Shown in pieces: positions 34,372-42,573 of a stretch of 64,000 bases of DNA (position 1 is the stretch's first letter; each line of letters starts with the position of its first letter). The position numbers and the translations under genes are program-made. The stretch covers positions 433,330 through 497,329 of the forward strand of contig NZ_BMUF01000005.1 of assembly GCF_014650055.1 (NCBI RefSeq), given 5' to 3'. This stretch comes from Streptomyces malachitofuscus. Its GTDB lineage: Bacteria; Actinomycetota; Actinomycetes; Streptomycetales; Streptomycetaceae. A model generated the notes under the pieces. That model was given only the letters and a program-made list of their open reading frames with translations. It was not told where the DNA came from and did not search any database.

Positions 34372-35130
34372 TCAGGCCACGCCGGCGTTCAGGAAGATGC
34401 CGCCGTCCACGACCAGGGTCTGACCCGTGACCCAGTCCGACTGGTCGGAGGTGAGGAAGGCCGCGGCGCCGCCGATGTCGGAGGGCACACCGAGGCGGCC
34501 CAGCGGGTAGCCCGCGGCGGCCTCTTCCTCCCGGCCCTCGTACAGGGCCTGCGCGAACTTGGTCTTCACCACTGCCGGGGCGATGGCGTTGACCCGCACC
34601 TTGGGCGCGAACTCGTGCGCCAGCTGCTGGGTCAGGTTGATCAGCGCGGCCTTGCTGACGCCGTAGGCGGCGATGAACGGCGAGGGCGCGAGGCCCGCGA
34701 CGGAGGCGATGTTGACGATGGCGCCGCCGTTGTCCTTCTGCCACGCCTGCCAGGTCTTCTGCGCGAAGCCCAGGGCCGAGATCACGTTGGTCTCGAACAC
34801 CTTGCGCGCCACGTTCAGGTCGAGGTCGGCGATCGCCCCGAACACCGGGTTGGTGCCGGCGTTGTTGACCAGGTAGTCGACGCGGCCGAAGGCCTCCATC
34901 GCGCGCTCGACGGCGACGGCCTGGTGGGCCTCGTCGTGCGCCTTGCCCGCGACGTACACGGCCCGGTCGGCGCCGAGCTTCTCGACGGCCTCCTTGAGGG
35001 CGTCCTCGGTGCGGCCGGTGATGCAGACCCGGTCGCCCCGCGCGACGAGCGCTTCGGCGACGCCGTAGCCGATGCCGCGGCTGGCGCCGGTGATGAGGGC
35101 TACCTTGCCCGAGAGTTCCACAGCAGTCAT
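34372..35130 (-). CDS. SDR-family oxidoreductase (3-oxoacyl reductase-like)
   Basis: A 252-residue short-chain dehydrogenase. The cofactor motif TGASRGIG (14-21), NNAGTNP, active-site Ser in NIASVAG, YGVSK and the C-terminal GQTLVVDGG complete the fold. Second gene of a two-SDR operon: its ATG is 13 bases beyond the fabG-like stop. The pair resembles acyl- or hydroxysteroid-type reductases used in lipid metabolism. Two hairpins follow the stop. Confidence 0.9.
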   Translation of the reverse strand: MTAVELSGKVALITGASRGIGYGVAEALVARGDRVCITGRTEDALKEAVEKLGADRAVYVAGKAHDEAHQAVAVERAMEAFGRVDYLVNNAGTNPVFGAIADLDLNVARKVFETNVISALGFAQKTWQAWQKDNGGAIVNIASVAGLAPSPFIAAYGVSKAALINLTQQLAHEFAPKVRVNAIAPAVVKTKFAQALYEGREEEAAAGYPLGRLGVPSDIGGAAAFLTSDQSDWVTGQTLVVDGGIFLNAGVA

Positions 35131-35143
35131 GTTCCCGGTCTTC

Positions 35144-35905
35144 CTAGTCGAGCGGTCCGCCGGCGACGTACAGCACCTGGCCGGAGACGAAGCCTGCGGC
35201 CTCGCCGGTGAAGAAGGCGATCGCGTTGGCGATGTCCTCGGGCTCGCCGACGCGGGCGACCGGGATCTGGGTCGCGGCGGCGGCCTTGAAGTCCTCGAAG
35301 CCCATGCCGACGCGGTCGGCGGTGGCCTTGGTCATCTCGGTGGCGATGAAGCCCGGGGCGACCGCGTTGGCGGTGACGCCGAACTTGCCGAGCTCCTTGG
35401 CGAGGGTCTTGGTGAAGCCCTGCAGACCCGCTTTGGCGGCGGAGTAGTTGACCTGGCCGCGGTTGCCGAGGGCGGAGGAGGACGACAGGTTGACGATCCG
35501 GCCGAAGCCGGCGTCCACCATGTGCTTCTGACAGGCCTTCGACATCAGGAACGCGCCGCGCAGGTGCACGTTCATGACGGTGTCCCAGTCGGAGACGCTC
35601 ATCTTGAACAGCAGGTTGTCGCGCAGCACGCCCGCGTTGTTGACCAGGATCGTGGGCGCGCCGAGCTCCTCGGTGATCCGCGCGACGGCCACCTCGACCT
35701 GTGCCTCGTCGGAGACGTCGCAGCCGACCGCGAGGGCCTTCCCGCCCGCGGCGGTGATCTTCTCGACGGTGTCCTTGCAGGCGGCCTCGTCGAGGTCGAT
35801 CACGGCGACCGCGCGGCCTTCGGCGGCCAGTCGTACGGCGGTGGCGGCGCCGATGCCGCGCGCGGCGCCGGTGACGACCGCGACCCGCTGCTCAGTGGTG
35901 GACAT
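35144..35905 (-). CDS. fabG: 3-oxoacyl-[acyl-carrier-protein] reductase-like SDR
   Basis: A 253-residue short-chain reductase of FabG type: TGAARGIG (12-19), NNAGVLRDN, NLSSSSALGNRGQVNYSAAK with the Ser-Tyr-Lys triad, and PGFIATEM. It would reduce 3-oxoacyl-ACP or CoA with NADPH. Other fabG copies normally serve fatty acid synthesis in Streptomyces, so this may be a catabolic or specialised paralogue. GAGGAG lies eight bases before the ATG. It is the first gene of the two-SDR operon under the 35988-36016 promoter. Confidence 0.88.
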   Translation of the reverse strand: MSTTEQRVAVVTGAARGIGAATAVRLAAEGRAVAVIDLDEAACKDTVEKITAAGGKALAVGCDVSDEAQVEVAVARITEELGAPTILVNNAGVLRDNLLFKMSVSDWDTVMNVHLRGAFLMSKACQKHMVDAGFGRIVNLSSSSALGNRGQVNYSAAKAGLQGFTKTLAKELGKFGVTANAVAPGFIATEMTKATADRVGMGFEDFKAAAATQIPVARVGEPEDIANAIAFFTGEAAGFVSGQVLYVAGGPLD

Positions 35906-35943
35906 TGCTGCTTCTCCTCGCCCTTGGGATGCGGCTCCTGCGG

Positions 35944-35971
35944 CACTCAGTTGAGTGAGCGACCGCTTAGT
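35944..35971. promoter_or_regulatory. Overlapping palindromes in the fabG leader (candidate TetR-type operator)
   Basis: AGTGAGCGACCGCTTAGT (35954-35971) fits the symmetric pattern ANTNAGCGNNCGCTNANT. It overlaps CACTCA-GT-TGAGTG (35944-35957). It lies just downstream of the predicted transcription start, where a bound repressor would block the SDR operon. Confidence 0.55.
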
Positions 35972-35987
35972 ACCTTCAGCAGACGTG

Positions 35988-36016
35988 ACGCTAGAAGCCC
36001 TGGCACCCGGTGTCAA
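35988..36016 (-). promoter_or_regulatory. Promoter of the SDR/fabG operon
   Basis: On the minus strand, consensus TTGACA (36011-36016), a 17-base spacer and TAGCGT (35988-35993) lie about 85 bases upstream of the fabG start. This is one of the clearest housekeeping-sigma promoters in the window. Confidence 0.65.
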
Positions 36017-36192
36017 CGGCACGCCCCGCGTGTGTGATCCATTCCCCGCGCGGGGGCCTCCTGCGCGCGGGGACGCCCACCCGTGCGGCCGACGGCACCG
36101 GGCACCCGATCGGACCAGCGCTGCGCGCCCTCGCGACCGCCGGCGCCTAGCGTCGAAGCGCGAGCCACCCGCGGCCGGAAAGGAGGTGTTCC

Positions 36193-36747
36193 ATGCGCCG
36201 TCGCACCGGTGCCATAGGCACGCTGATCGCGCTCGCCGCGATCGTGCCGTTGGCCGACCCCGCTCACGCCCAGGACCTGGACTGCAGCGACTTCACCTAT
36301 CAGGAGGACGCGCAGACCTTCTTCGACCTGGACCGGAGCGATCCGCACCGGCTCGACGAGGACGCGGGTCCGGACGACGGGCTGGCCTGCGAGGCGCTGC
36401 CCCGGCGCGGCCTCACCTCGTCCACGTTCCGCCCCGCGCCGACCACGCCCGCCCCCACCCGGTCACCGTCACCGTCGCCGACGACCGCTTCGCCCACCCG
36501 GACCGCGACTCCCACGTCCGCGCCGACGACACGGTCCGCGCCCGTCACGACTCCGCCGGCCACGACCCCGCCCGCGACCACCGCGCCCGCGACACCCGCC
36601 TCCGTCGCACCTACGCGCGGTGTACAGGGCGGGCTGGGCGGTGCGTCGGACTCCGGGCCGAGCGGCCTGGAGGTGGGCATCGGCGCGACGTTCGTGACGG
36701 GCGCCGTCCTCGCGGCCGGACTCCTGGTGAGGCGCCGCCGCTCCTGA
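36193..36747 (+). CDS. Secreted, membrane-anchored Excalibur-like protein
   Basis: A 184-residue exported protein. A signal peptide (LIALAAIVPLADPAHAQ) leads into a small acidic domain at about 27-70 (LDCSDF, QEDAQTFFD, DPHRLDEDAG, GLACEAL). The Cys pair and Asp-rich end resemble Excalibur calcium-binding domains. A Pro/Thr-rich wall-spanning linker and a C-terminal membrane anchor (VGIGATFVTGAVLAAGLLV, then RRRRS) follow. AAAGGAGGTG precedes the ATG, a very strong ribosome site. It probably sits at the cell envelope. Confidence 0.82.
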   Translation: MRRRTGAIGTLIALAAIVPLADPAHAQDLDCSDFTYQEDAQTFFDLDRSDPHRLDEDAGPDDGLACEALPRRGLTSSTFRPAPTTPAPTRSPSPSPTTASPTRTATPTSAPTTRSAPVTTPPATTPPATTAPATPASVAPTRGVQGGLGGASDSGPSGLEVGIGATFVTGAVLAAGLLVRRRRS

Positions 36748-36772
36748 CGGGCCGTGCGCGGACGCCCCCCGG

Positions 36773-37156
36773 TCAGCGCACGAGCAGATCGAGCAGCCGT
36801 TCCACCTCGGCCGCCGGATCGGCGGTGAGTCCGGTGTGCACGGGACCGGGCTGGACGATGGTGGACCGGGGCGCGATCAGCCAGCGGAAGCGCCGTCCGG
36901 CGTCGTCCCACGCGGCCTGTCCCGCCTCGTCCCCGCCCGCGCAGACTCCCTCGACCGCGCGCAGCTCGGCCCGCACGCCGGGCAGATCCGCCGCCGGATC
37001 GAGCGCCAGCAACCGCGCCTCGTCGAGGTGGGTACGGGCCGCGACGAAGGACTTGGGCCGGCAGTACACGAGCACCCCGGCGTTGACGCACTCACCGCGC
37101 TCGATGCGCGGTACCACCCTCAGCAGCGCGTACTCGTAGACGTGCCGGTCGCTCAC
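36773..37156 (-). CDS. DUF3037 protein, partner of the HipA-like kinase
   Basis: A 127-residue protein of the DUF3037 family (YEYALLRVVPRIERGECVNA, then GVLVYCRP near the start and FRWLIAPRSTIVQPGPVHTG later). The family has no established function. Its ATG overlaps the stop of the HipA-like kinase gene by four bases (ATGA), so the two are translationally coupled. An accessory or antidote role for the kinase is suggested only by this coupling. Confidence 0.85.
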   Translation of the reverse strand: MSDRHVYEYALLRVVPRIERGECVNAGVLVYCRPKSFVAARTHLDEARLLALDPAADLPGVRAELRAVEGVCAGGDEAGQAAWDDAGRRFRWLIAPRSTIVQPGPVHTGLTADPAAEVERLLDLLVR

Positions 37157-37917
37157 TGGTCCCCCTCGAGGCCGTGGATGCGCTGGTGAACGGTGGCGGC
37201 GCGGGCGATCAGCGGCCGCGCGTAGGCCTGCCGGAGTTCTCCGGGCGTGTCGAAGCCCTGCTCACCTGTCAGCCAGACGTCGGGGACCTCCGCGGTGACC
37301 GCGGCCAGCAGGTCCTCGGTGACCAGCGGGGCGAGGTCCGCGGCGGCGGCCGCGACGTCCGGGTGAAAGGTCCTCAGGGCGTGGTCGGAGGCGTCGTAGG
37401 GGCGGGCGGCGGAAGCGGCGGCGCCGGGCCAGTTGTGGTGCCAGATCATCGTGGCGCCGTGGTCGATCAGCCAGAGACCGTCGCGCCGCCGGAGCAGATT
37501 GGGGTTGCGCCACGAGCGGTCGACGTTGTTCACCAGCGCGTCGAACCAGACGATCCGCCCGGCCTCCTCGGGACTCACCTCGAAGGCGAGCGGATCGAAG
37601 CCGAGGGCGCCGGAGAGGAAGTCCATGCCCAGATTGGTGCCGCCGCTGGACTTGAGCAGCTGCTGCACCTCCTGGTCGGGCTCCCCGAGCCCCAGCACGG
37701 GGTCGAGCTCGACGGTGACCAGCCGCGGCACCCTCAGGCCCAGCCGGCGGGCCAGCTCCCCGCAGACCACCTCGGCGACCAGCGTCTTGCGGCCCTGCCC
37801 GGCGCCGGTGAACTTCAGGACGTAGGTCCCCAGATCGTCCGCCTCGATCAGTCCGGGCAGCGAGCCGCCCTCGCGCAGGGGCGCGATGAAACGGGTCGCG
37901 ATGACTTCCTTGAGCAT
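37153..37917 (-). CDS. HipA-like kinase-fold protein
   Basis: A 254-residue protein matching the catalytic core of HipA/PI3K-like Ser/Thr kinases, without HipA's N-terminal subdomain 1. Visible elements are a candidate ATP lysine (K35 in YVLKF), catalytic-loop residues in NNVDRSWRNPN (D133, N138/N140) and a DFG-like IDHG (D152). A TAGCCT box six bases before the ATG suggests a leaderless transcript. The next gene, DUF3037, overlaps by four bases. By analogy with HipA it may phosphorylate a translation component, but the target is unknown. Confidence 0.82.
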   Translation of the reverse strand: MLKEVIATRFIAPLREGGSLPGLIEADDLGTYVLKFTGAGQGRKTLVAEVVCGELARRLGLRVPRLVTVELDPVLGLGEPDQEVQQLLKSSGGTNLGMDFLSGALGFDPLAFEVSPEEAGRIVWFDALVNNVDRSWRNPNLLRRRDGLWLIDHGATMIWHHNWPGAAASAARPYDASDHALRTFHPDVAAAAADLAPLVTEDLLAAVTAEVPDVWLTGEQGFDTPGELRQAYARPLIARAATVHQRIHGLEGDQ

Positions 37918-38116
37918 CGCCCCAGGCTACTGGCGTGTCACCGCACGTCGGGGACGGGCCGGGCGGGAAGGGCCGCACCCGACAGCGAAACGACAGCTGT
38001 GATTTACGCCCCTCCGACCGCGGGCACGCCAAGCTCTCGGCATCTCCTGAACGGCGTGGGCCCGCTGACCGTACCTCTCCGCAGATCATCTGCTCTCCCC
38101 GAAGGGACACATCAGC

Positions 38117-38605
38117 ATGACCGCATCGCTTCGACCTGCATCCGGACCCGCCCGTCGAACCGTCGTGGCGGCGGCCGGAGCGGCGGGCCTCGCCGTCGCG
38201 CTGACCGCGTGCGGGAGCTCCGACGACGACGCGTCGAGCTCCTCCGCCGACTCCGGCTCCGGCTCCTCCGGCTCCGGCGACGACGTCGGCTCGGGCGGCG
38301 GCGACGCGGCCGCCGGTGCCGAGCCGCTCGCCTCGACCGCCGACATCCCCGAGGGCGGCGGAAAGGTCTTCGCCGACCGCAAGGTGGTCGTCACGCAGCC
38401 GACGGCGGGCGAGTTCAAGGCGTTCTCGGCCACCTGCACCCACCAGGGATGCGCGGTGAAGAGCGTCGCCGACGGGGTCATCAACTGCCCCTGCCACAAC
38501 AGCAACTTCTCCATCGCCGACGGCAGTGTGAAGGGGGGCCCGGCGACCAAACCGCTGCCCGCGGTGGAGATCACCGTCAGCGGGGACTCGATCACCCTCG
38601 CCTGA
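38117..38605 (+). CDS. Rieske [2Fe-2S] lipoprotein
   Basis: A 162-residue extracytoplasmic electron-transfer protein. An RR-containing signal with lipobox LTAC (Cys32) suggests Tat-type export and lipid anchoring. A Ser/Asp/Gly-rich linker leads to the Rieske domain, with cluster ligands C107 and H109 in CTHQGC and C124 and H127 in CPCHNS; C112 and C126 are the stabilising disulfide pair. The partner quinone or cytochrome oxidase is not encoded nearby. A PPOX-like gene follows 38 bases later. Confidence 0.92.
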   Translation: MTASLRPASGPARRTVVAAAGAAGLAVALTACGSSDDDASSSSADSGSGSSGSGDDVGSGGGDAAAGAEPLASTADIPEGGGKVFADRKVVVTQPTAGEFKAFSATCTHQGCAVKSVADGVINCPCHNSNFSIADGSVKGGPATKPLPAVEITVSGDSITLA

Positions 38606-38643
38606 GGCGGCACCATGCACGACATGAGAGAAGAAGGGGCCGT

Positions 38644-39114
38644 ATGACCGCCACGCAGCGCCGGGGCCGGAAGATCATGATGACGCCCGGAGAGCTGGAC
38701 GATTTCCTGACCGTCCAGCGCACCTGCCGGGTCGCCACGGTGTCCGCCGACGGCACGCCGCACGTCAGCACGCTCTGGTTCGCCTGGGACGGGACCTCGT
38801 TGTGGCTGTACTCCGTGGTCCGCAGCAGGCGCTGGGCGGATTTGCGGCGTGATCCCCGGGTGGCGATCGTGGTCGACACGGGTGAGGAGTACGACGAGCT
38901 GCGCGGTGCCGAGCTGTCCGGGCGGGTGGAGTTCGTGGGCGAGATTCCGCGTACGGGCGAGCTGCGCGCGGAGCTCGACGTGCCCGAGACCCTGTTCGCC
39001 CGCAAGAACTTCGGCCTGGACGAGATGCCCCATGACGGGCGGCACGCCTGGCTGCGTCTGACGCCGGAGAAGATCGTGTCCTGGGACTTCAGGAAGCTGC
39101 CGACGCTGCCGTAG
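38644..39114 (+). CDS. PPOX-class flavin/F420-binding split-barrel protein
   Basis: A 156-residue split-barrel protein (FLTVQRTCRVATVSADGTPH, then STLWFAWDG and SRRWADLRRDPRVAIVVDTG). The pattern matches pyridoxamine-phosphate-oxidase-like enzymes that use FMN or F420. The reaction is unknown. AAGGGG lies seven bases before the ATG. It follows the Rieske gene closely on the same strand and is probably co-transcribed. It is convergent with the LysR gene. Confidence 0.85.
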   Translation: MTATQRRGRKIMMTPGELDDFLTVQRTCRVATVSADGTPHVSTLWFAWDGTSLWLYSVVRSRRWADLRRDPRVAIVVDTGEEYDELRGAELSGRVEFVGEIPRTGELRAELDVPETLFARKNFGLDEMPHDGRHAWLRLTPEKIVSWDFRKLPTLP

Positions 39115-39144
39115 GGCCGCCCGTCGCCCTCCCCCGGCCCCCTG

Positions 39145-40059
39145 CTACGCGTTCACCCCTCCTACGCGCTCCCCGGCCGTCCGCAGCGCGCTCACCGCCG
39201 CGCGGATGGACGGGCGGCGGTCCGCGTCCGCGCGCCAGACCACGAAGACGTGCCGTCGTACGCGCTGGCGCAAGGGGATGGTCATCACCCCGTCGGGCAG
39301 CGGGTTGCGGCCGAGCAGGGGGGCGATGCAGACGCCGAGCCCCGCCGCGACCAGGCCGAGCTGGGTATGGCTTTCGGCGGCGCGGTGGCCGACGACCGGC
39401 TCGATGCCCTTCGAACGCAGGGTGAACATGAGCCATTCGTGGCAGAACTCGCCCTCGCCCCAGGTGATCCACTCGTCGTCGGCGAACTCCGCGAGGTCCA
39501 CCTCGTCACGGCCGGCCAGCGGGTGGCCGGCCGGAATCGCCACGTCGGCCGGGTCGTCCAGCAGCAGCGCCTTGACCAGACCGTCGGGCAGCGGCATCGG
39601 CTTGTTGTACCAGTCGAGCACGACGGCGAGATCGAGGTCCCCGCGGACCACTCCCCGGATGCCCTGCTCCGGTTCCAGCTCGCGGGAGCGCACGCGCAGT
39701 GCGGGATGGCGTGCGCGCAGATCCGCGAGCGCGACCGGGAACAGCCCGCGCGCGGCGGTCGGGAACGCCGAGACGCGCAGCTCACCGGCGACCTGGCCGC
39801 GCTGCGCCTCCAGATCGGACTGGGCGAGCTCGACCTGGGAGAGGATCCGCGCGGCGTGTTCGGCCAGCAGCCGGCCCGCGTCCGTGAGCCGCACCCCGCG
39901 CCCGTTCTTGGCCAGCAGCTGCTGGCCGACCTCGCGCTCCAGCTTGGCCATCTGCTGCGAGACGGCCGACGTGGTGATGTGCAGGCCCTCGGCGGCGCCG
40001 GTGACCGAGCCGTGCCGGGCGAAAGCGTCCAGGGTGCGCAGGCGCTCCAGGTTCAACAT
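39145..40059 (-). CDS. LysR-family regulator
   Basis: A 304-residue LysR-type regulator. The N-terminal winged helix-turn-helix is at about 1-60 (LERLRTLDAFARHGSVTGAA, SQQMAKLEREVGQQLLAKNG). The two-lobed effector domain follows from residue 90 (VSAFPTAARGLFPVALADLR, GLGVCIAPLLG). ATG 40059 gives the conserved LNLERLRTL start. It is divergent from an EamA exporter; two inverted repeats fill the 75-base spacer, so it likely controls the exporter in response to the exported compound. Confidence 0.9.
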   Translation of the reverse strand: MLNLERLRTLDAFARHGSVTGAAEGLHITTSAVSQQMAKLEREVGQQLLAKNGRGVRLTDAGRLLAEHAARILSQVELAQSDLEAQRGQVAGELRVSAFPTAARGLFPVALADLRARHPALRVRSRELEPEQGIRGVVRGDLDLAVVLDWYNKPMPLPDGLVKALLLDDPADVAIPAGHPLAGRDEVDLAEFADDEWITWGEGEFCHEWLMFTLRSKGIEPVVGHRAAESHTQLGLVAAGLGVCIAPLLGRNPLPDGVMTIPLRQRVRRHVFVVWRADADRRPSIRAAVSALRTAGERVGGVNA

Positions 40060-40067
40060 GTAAGCGA

Positions 40068-40111
40068 TGCTACGAGATACCGCGTGCGAAATCTCGATTG
40101 TGCTACGAGAT
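40068..40111. promoter_or_regulatory. LysR/EamA divergent operator region
   Basis: TGCTACGAGAT occurs twice as a direct repeat (40068-40078 and 40101-40111), with ATCTCG (40091-40096) between. ATCTCG-N9-CGAGAT fits the LysR T-N11-A pattern. These are candidate regulatory and activation half-sites. Confidence 0.6.
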
Positions 40112-40134
40112 GAGCGTCCAGCATCGTTACGTCC

Positions 40135-41079
40135 ATGAGCAGCGTCACCGCGACCACCACCGCACCGGGCCCGGCCGGTACCGCCCGGAGCAGCCCCCGC
40201 CCCCGTCTGGACTGGCGGCTGCGTTTCGGCGCCCTGTCCCTGATCTGGGGATTCAGCTTCCTTCTCATCAAGGTCGGCACCCAGGGCTACGCCCCGTTCC
40301 AGGTCACCTTCGGACGGCTGGCCTTCGGGACCGCCGTCCTCGCCGTCGCGATGGCGGTACGGCGGGAGCGGTTGCCGCGCGGTGCCCGTACCTGGGGTCA
40401 TCTGGCGGTCGCCGGGTTCTTGCTGAACGCCCTGCCCTTCTCGCTGTTCGCCTTCGCGGAACTGACCATCCCGTCCACCCTGGCCGGCATCTGCAACGCC
40501 ACGTCGCCGCTGTGGGGGATGGCGCTGTCCCTGGTGGCCCTGTCCGAGGACCGGCCGACCCGGGTGCGGGTGGCGGGGCTCGGCCTGGGCTTCCTGGGGG
40601 TACTGACCGTGCTGGGCGCCTGGCAGGGCTTCCAGGGCCTGGACGCCCGCGGCACCGCGCTGGCCCTGCTGGCCTCGCTGAGCTACCCCGTCGGCTGGAT
40701 CTACGTCCGCCGCACCCTGGCGGGCAGCAGCCACTCGAACCTGTCCCTGACCGGGGGTCAGCTTCTGCTCGCCACCGTTCAACTGGCCGTGGTGACACCG
40801 CTGTTCACGTCCCTGCCGACGTCGTTCGCCGTGGGGCCGCTGCTGGCGATCGCCGCACTGGGCACGCTGGGCACGGGTCTGGCCGTGCTGATCCAGTACG
40901 GCCTGGTCGCCGAGGTCGGTCCGACGACCGGCCAGATGGTCACATACTTCGTACCAGTGATCGCGGCCGCGGCCGGCATCGCACTCCTCGGCGAAACCCT
41001 GACCTGGTCAATCCCGGTAGGCGCAGCCATAGTCCTGGCAGGCGCAGCCCTGACCCAGGTAAGACCGAAGCAGCAGTAG
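40135..41079 (+). CDS. EamA/DMT-superfamily transporter
   Basis: A 314-residue integral membrane protein with ten predicted helices in two EamA repeats. Repeat signatures are LIWGFSFLLIKVGTQGYAPF and, in the second half, TGQMVTYFVPVIAAAAGIAL. It probably exports a metabolite. Divergent arrangement with a LysR regulator and shared operator repeats suggests substrate-inducible expression, as for several LysR/EamA exporter pairs. The substrate is not readable from sequence. Confidence 0.88.
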   Translation: MSSVTATTTAPGPAGTARSSPRPRLDWRLRFGALSLIWGFSFLLIKVGTQGYAPFQVTFGRLAFGTAVLAVAMAVRRERLPRGARTWGHLAVAGFLLNALPFSLFAFAELTIPSTLAGICNATSPLWGMALSLVALSEDRPTRVRVAGLGLGFLGVLTVLGAWQGFQGLDARGTALALLASLSYPVGWIYVRRTLAGSSHSNLSLTGGQLLLATVQLAVVTPLFTSLPTSFAVGPLLAIAALGTLGTGLAVLIQYGLVAEVGPTTGQMVTYFVPVIAAAAGIALLGETLTWSIPVGAAIVLAGAALTQVRPKQQ

Positions 41080-41130
41080 CACCGCAACTGCGGGCAATCG
41101 TGCCGCTGGGGCGGCACGGGTGGGCGCAGC
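41080..41130 (+). terminator. Hairpin after EamA; possible interspersed GC repeat
   Basis: GTGCCGC-TGGG-GCGGCAC (41100-41117) is a perfect 7-base stem with a 4-base loop, followed by TGGGCGCAGCGGCACC. It may terminate the EamA transcript. The sequence resembles short GC-rich repeats I recall between Streptomyces genes; that recollection is unverified. Confidence 0.45.
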
Positions 41131-41200
41131 GGCACCCCGCTGGCGCCGGGCTGCGCACCATTCCCGCCCAGCCCCACCCCGGAAGCCAACAGGCACGGCC

Positions 41201-42538
41201 TCAGACATACGTCCGCAAGGACTCCCCGCCCGCCCCCACCGCCGCCGCAATCGCCTCCGCCGCCACCCCCACCTCGTCCTCCCCCAGCCCCGACACCGTC
41301 ACCCGAATCCCCGGCGCCGCCCGCATCCGAAACCGCGCCCCCGGCGCCACCGCCCACCCCGCATGCAGCAACCGCGCCACCACCCCCGTCTCATCCGGCA
41401 CCGGCACCCACACGTTCATCCCGCTCACCCCGCGCGCCGCGATCCCACGCTCGGCCAGCTCCGAGATCAACGCCTCACGCCGCCGCCCGTACCGCGCCGC
41501 CACCGCCACCGGATCCACCGCCCCCTCGCTCCACAGCCGCGCCACCGCCCGCTGCGCGATCCGGCTCACCCAGCCCGGTCCGAGCCGCTGCCGCCCGCGC
41601 ACGCGGTCGAGGGTGACCGGATCCCCGGTGAGCACCGCGAGCCGCAGGTCGGGGCCGTACGCCTTGGCGGCCGAGCGGACGAAGGCCCAGCTCCGGGTGA
41701 CCCCGGCCAAGGGGTGGAGCGGGAGGTCCACGATGTGGTGCCCGTGGTCGTCCTCGATGAGCAGCGTTGCGGGATGCCCGGACAGCACCGACCGCAACTC
41801 TCGCGCACGGCCGGCGCTTACCGCGGCACCCGTCGGATTCTGCGCGCGGTCGGTGACGATCAGCGCCCGCGCACCGCCCGCCAGCGCCCGGCGCACATCG
41901 TCGGGGAGCGGGCCCTCGTCGTCGACGCCGACAGGGACGGTCCGCAGACCGAGCGCCGGGACCAGGTCCAGCAGACTCCCCCACCCGGGGTCCTCCACCG
42001 CGACGGCGTCCCCGGGTTTGAGGTGCGCCATGAGCACCCGCTCCAGCGCGTCCAGCGCACCCGAGGTGACGGCGACGGGGCCATCGGGCACGCCGTCGGC
42101 GTCCAGTCCCGCCCGGGCCAGGCGCGCCAGCTCGGGTTCCACGGGCGCCTGCCCGTAGAGCACCGGTTCGCGGTCGCCCTGGGCGGCCGCCGCGGCGAAG
42201 GCCCCGGCGAGAGCGGGCAGCAGCGCCGGATCCGGGTTGCCCTCGGACAGGTTCCGCACGCCCGGCGGCACTTCCACCCGCATGAGGTCACGCGCGGTCG
42301 TGGCCGGCTTGGGCCGCACCCGGCTCCCCCGCCGGCCCGCGGTCTCGATGACCCCGCGCTCCCGCAGGGTCCGGTAGGCGGCCGCGACGGTGTTCGGATT
42401 CACCCCGAGCCGTTCGGCCAGCTCCCGCAGCGGAGGAAGGAGCTCCCCCGGCTGCAGCGCGCCGTCCCCGACCGCCCGCTCGATACTCGCGGAGATCTCC
42501 GCTGCGCGCCGTCCACTGATCCGATACTCTCCTAGCAC
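41201..42538 (-). CDS. MocR-type regulator (GntR DNA-binding plus aminotransferase-like domain)
   Basis: A 445-residue MocR protein. The N-terminal GntR winged helix (PLRELAERLGVNPNTVAAAY, then RTLRERGVIE) is fused to a class I aminotransferase-like domain. That domain has the DRAQNPTGAAVS motif and the PLP-binding lysine in RSAAKAYGPDLR. MocR proteins normally use PLP as effector, and the PdxR subgroup controls vitamin B6 genes. GTG 42538 follows CATAAT by seven bases with no ribosome site. It is divergent from a PNPOx-like gene, its likely target. Confidence 0.88.
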   Translation of the reverse strand: MLGEYRISGRRAAEISASIERAVGDGALQPGELLPPLRELAERLGVNPNTVAAAYRTLRERGVIETAGRRGSRVRPKPATTARDLMRVEVPPGVRNLSEGNPDPALLPALAGAFAAAAAQGDREPVLYGQAPVEPELARLARAGLDADGVPDGPVAVTSGALDALERVLMAHLKPGDAVAVEDPGWGSLLDLVPALGLRTVPVGVDDEGPLPDDVRRALAGGARALIVTDRAQNPTGAAVSAGRARELRSVLSGHPATLLIEDDHGHHIVDLPLHPLAGVTRSWAFVRSAAKAYGPDLRLAVLTGDPVTLDRVRGRQRLGPGWVSRIAQRAVARLWSEGAVDPVAVAARYGRRREALISELAERGIAARGVSGMNVWVPVPDETGVVARLLHAGWAVAPGARFRMRAAPGIRVTVSGLGEDEVGVAAEAIAAAVGAGGESLRTYV

Positions 42539-42545
42539 AAACCCA

Positions 42546-42561
42546 ATTATGCACTAGTGCA
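42546..42561. promoter_or_regulatory. MocR/PNPOx divergent promoter with palindromic operator
   Basis: TGCACTAGTGCA (42550-42561) is a perfect palindrome. It overlaps the minus-strand CATAAT -10 box (42546-42551) and ends 12 bases before the PNPOx start. A third matching half-site, CTAGCACAA, lies inside the MocR start region (42532-42540). Confidence 0.6.
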
Positions 42562-42573
42562 ATGGAGAGCGCC

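Noticed and set aside
34372..35905. Possible polyketide or secondary-metabolite cluster around the two SDR genes
   Set aside because: No ketosynthase, acyltransferase, carrier protein or tailoring set in the window; the genes form a simple two-gene operon.
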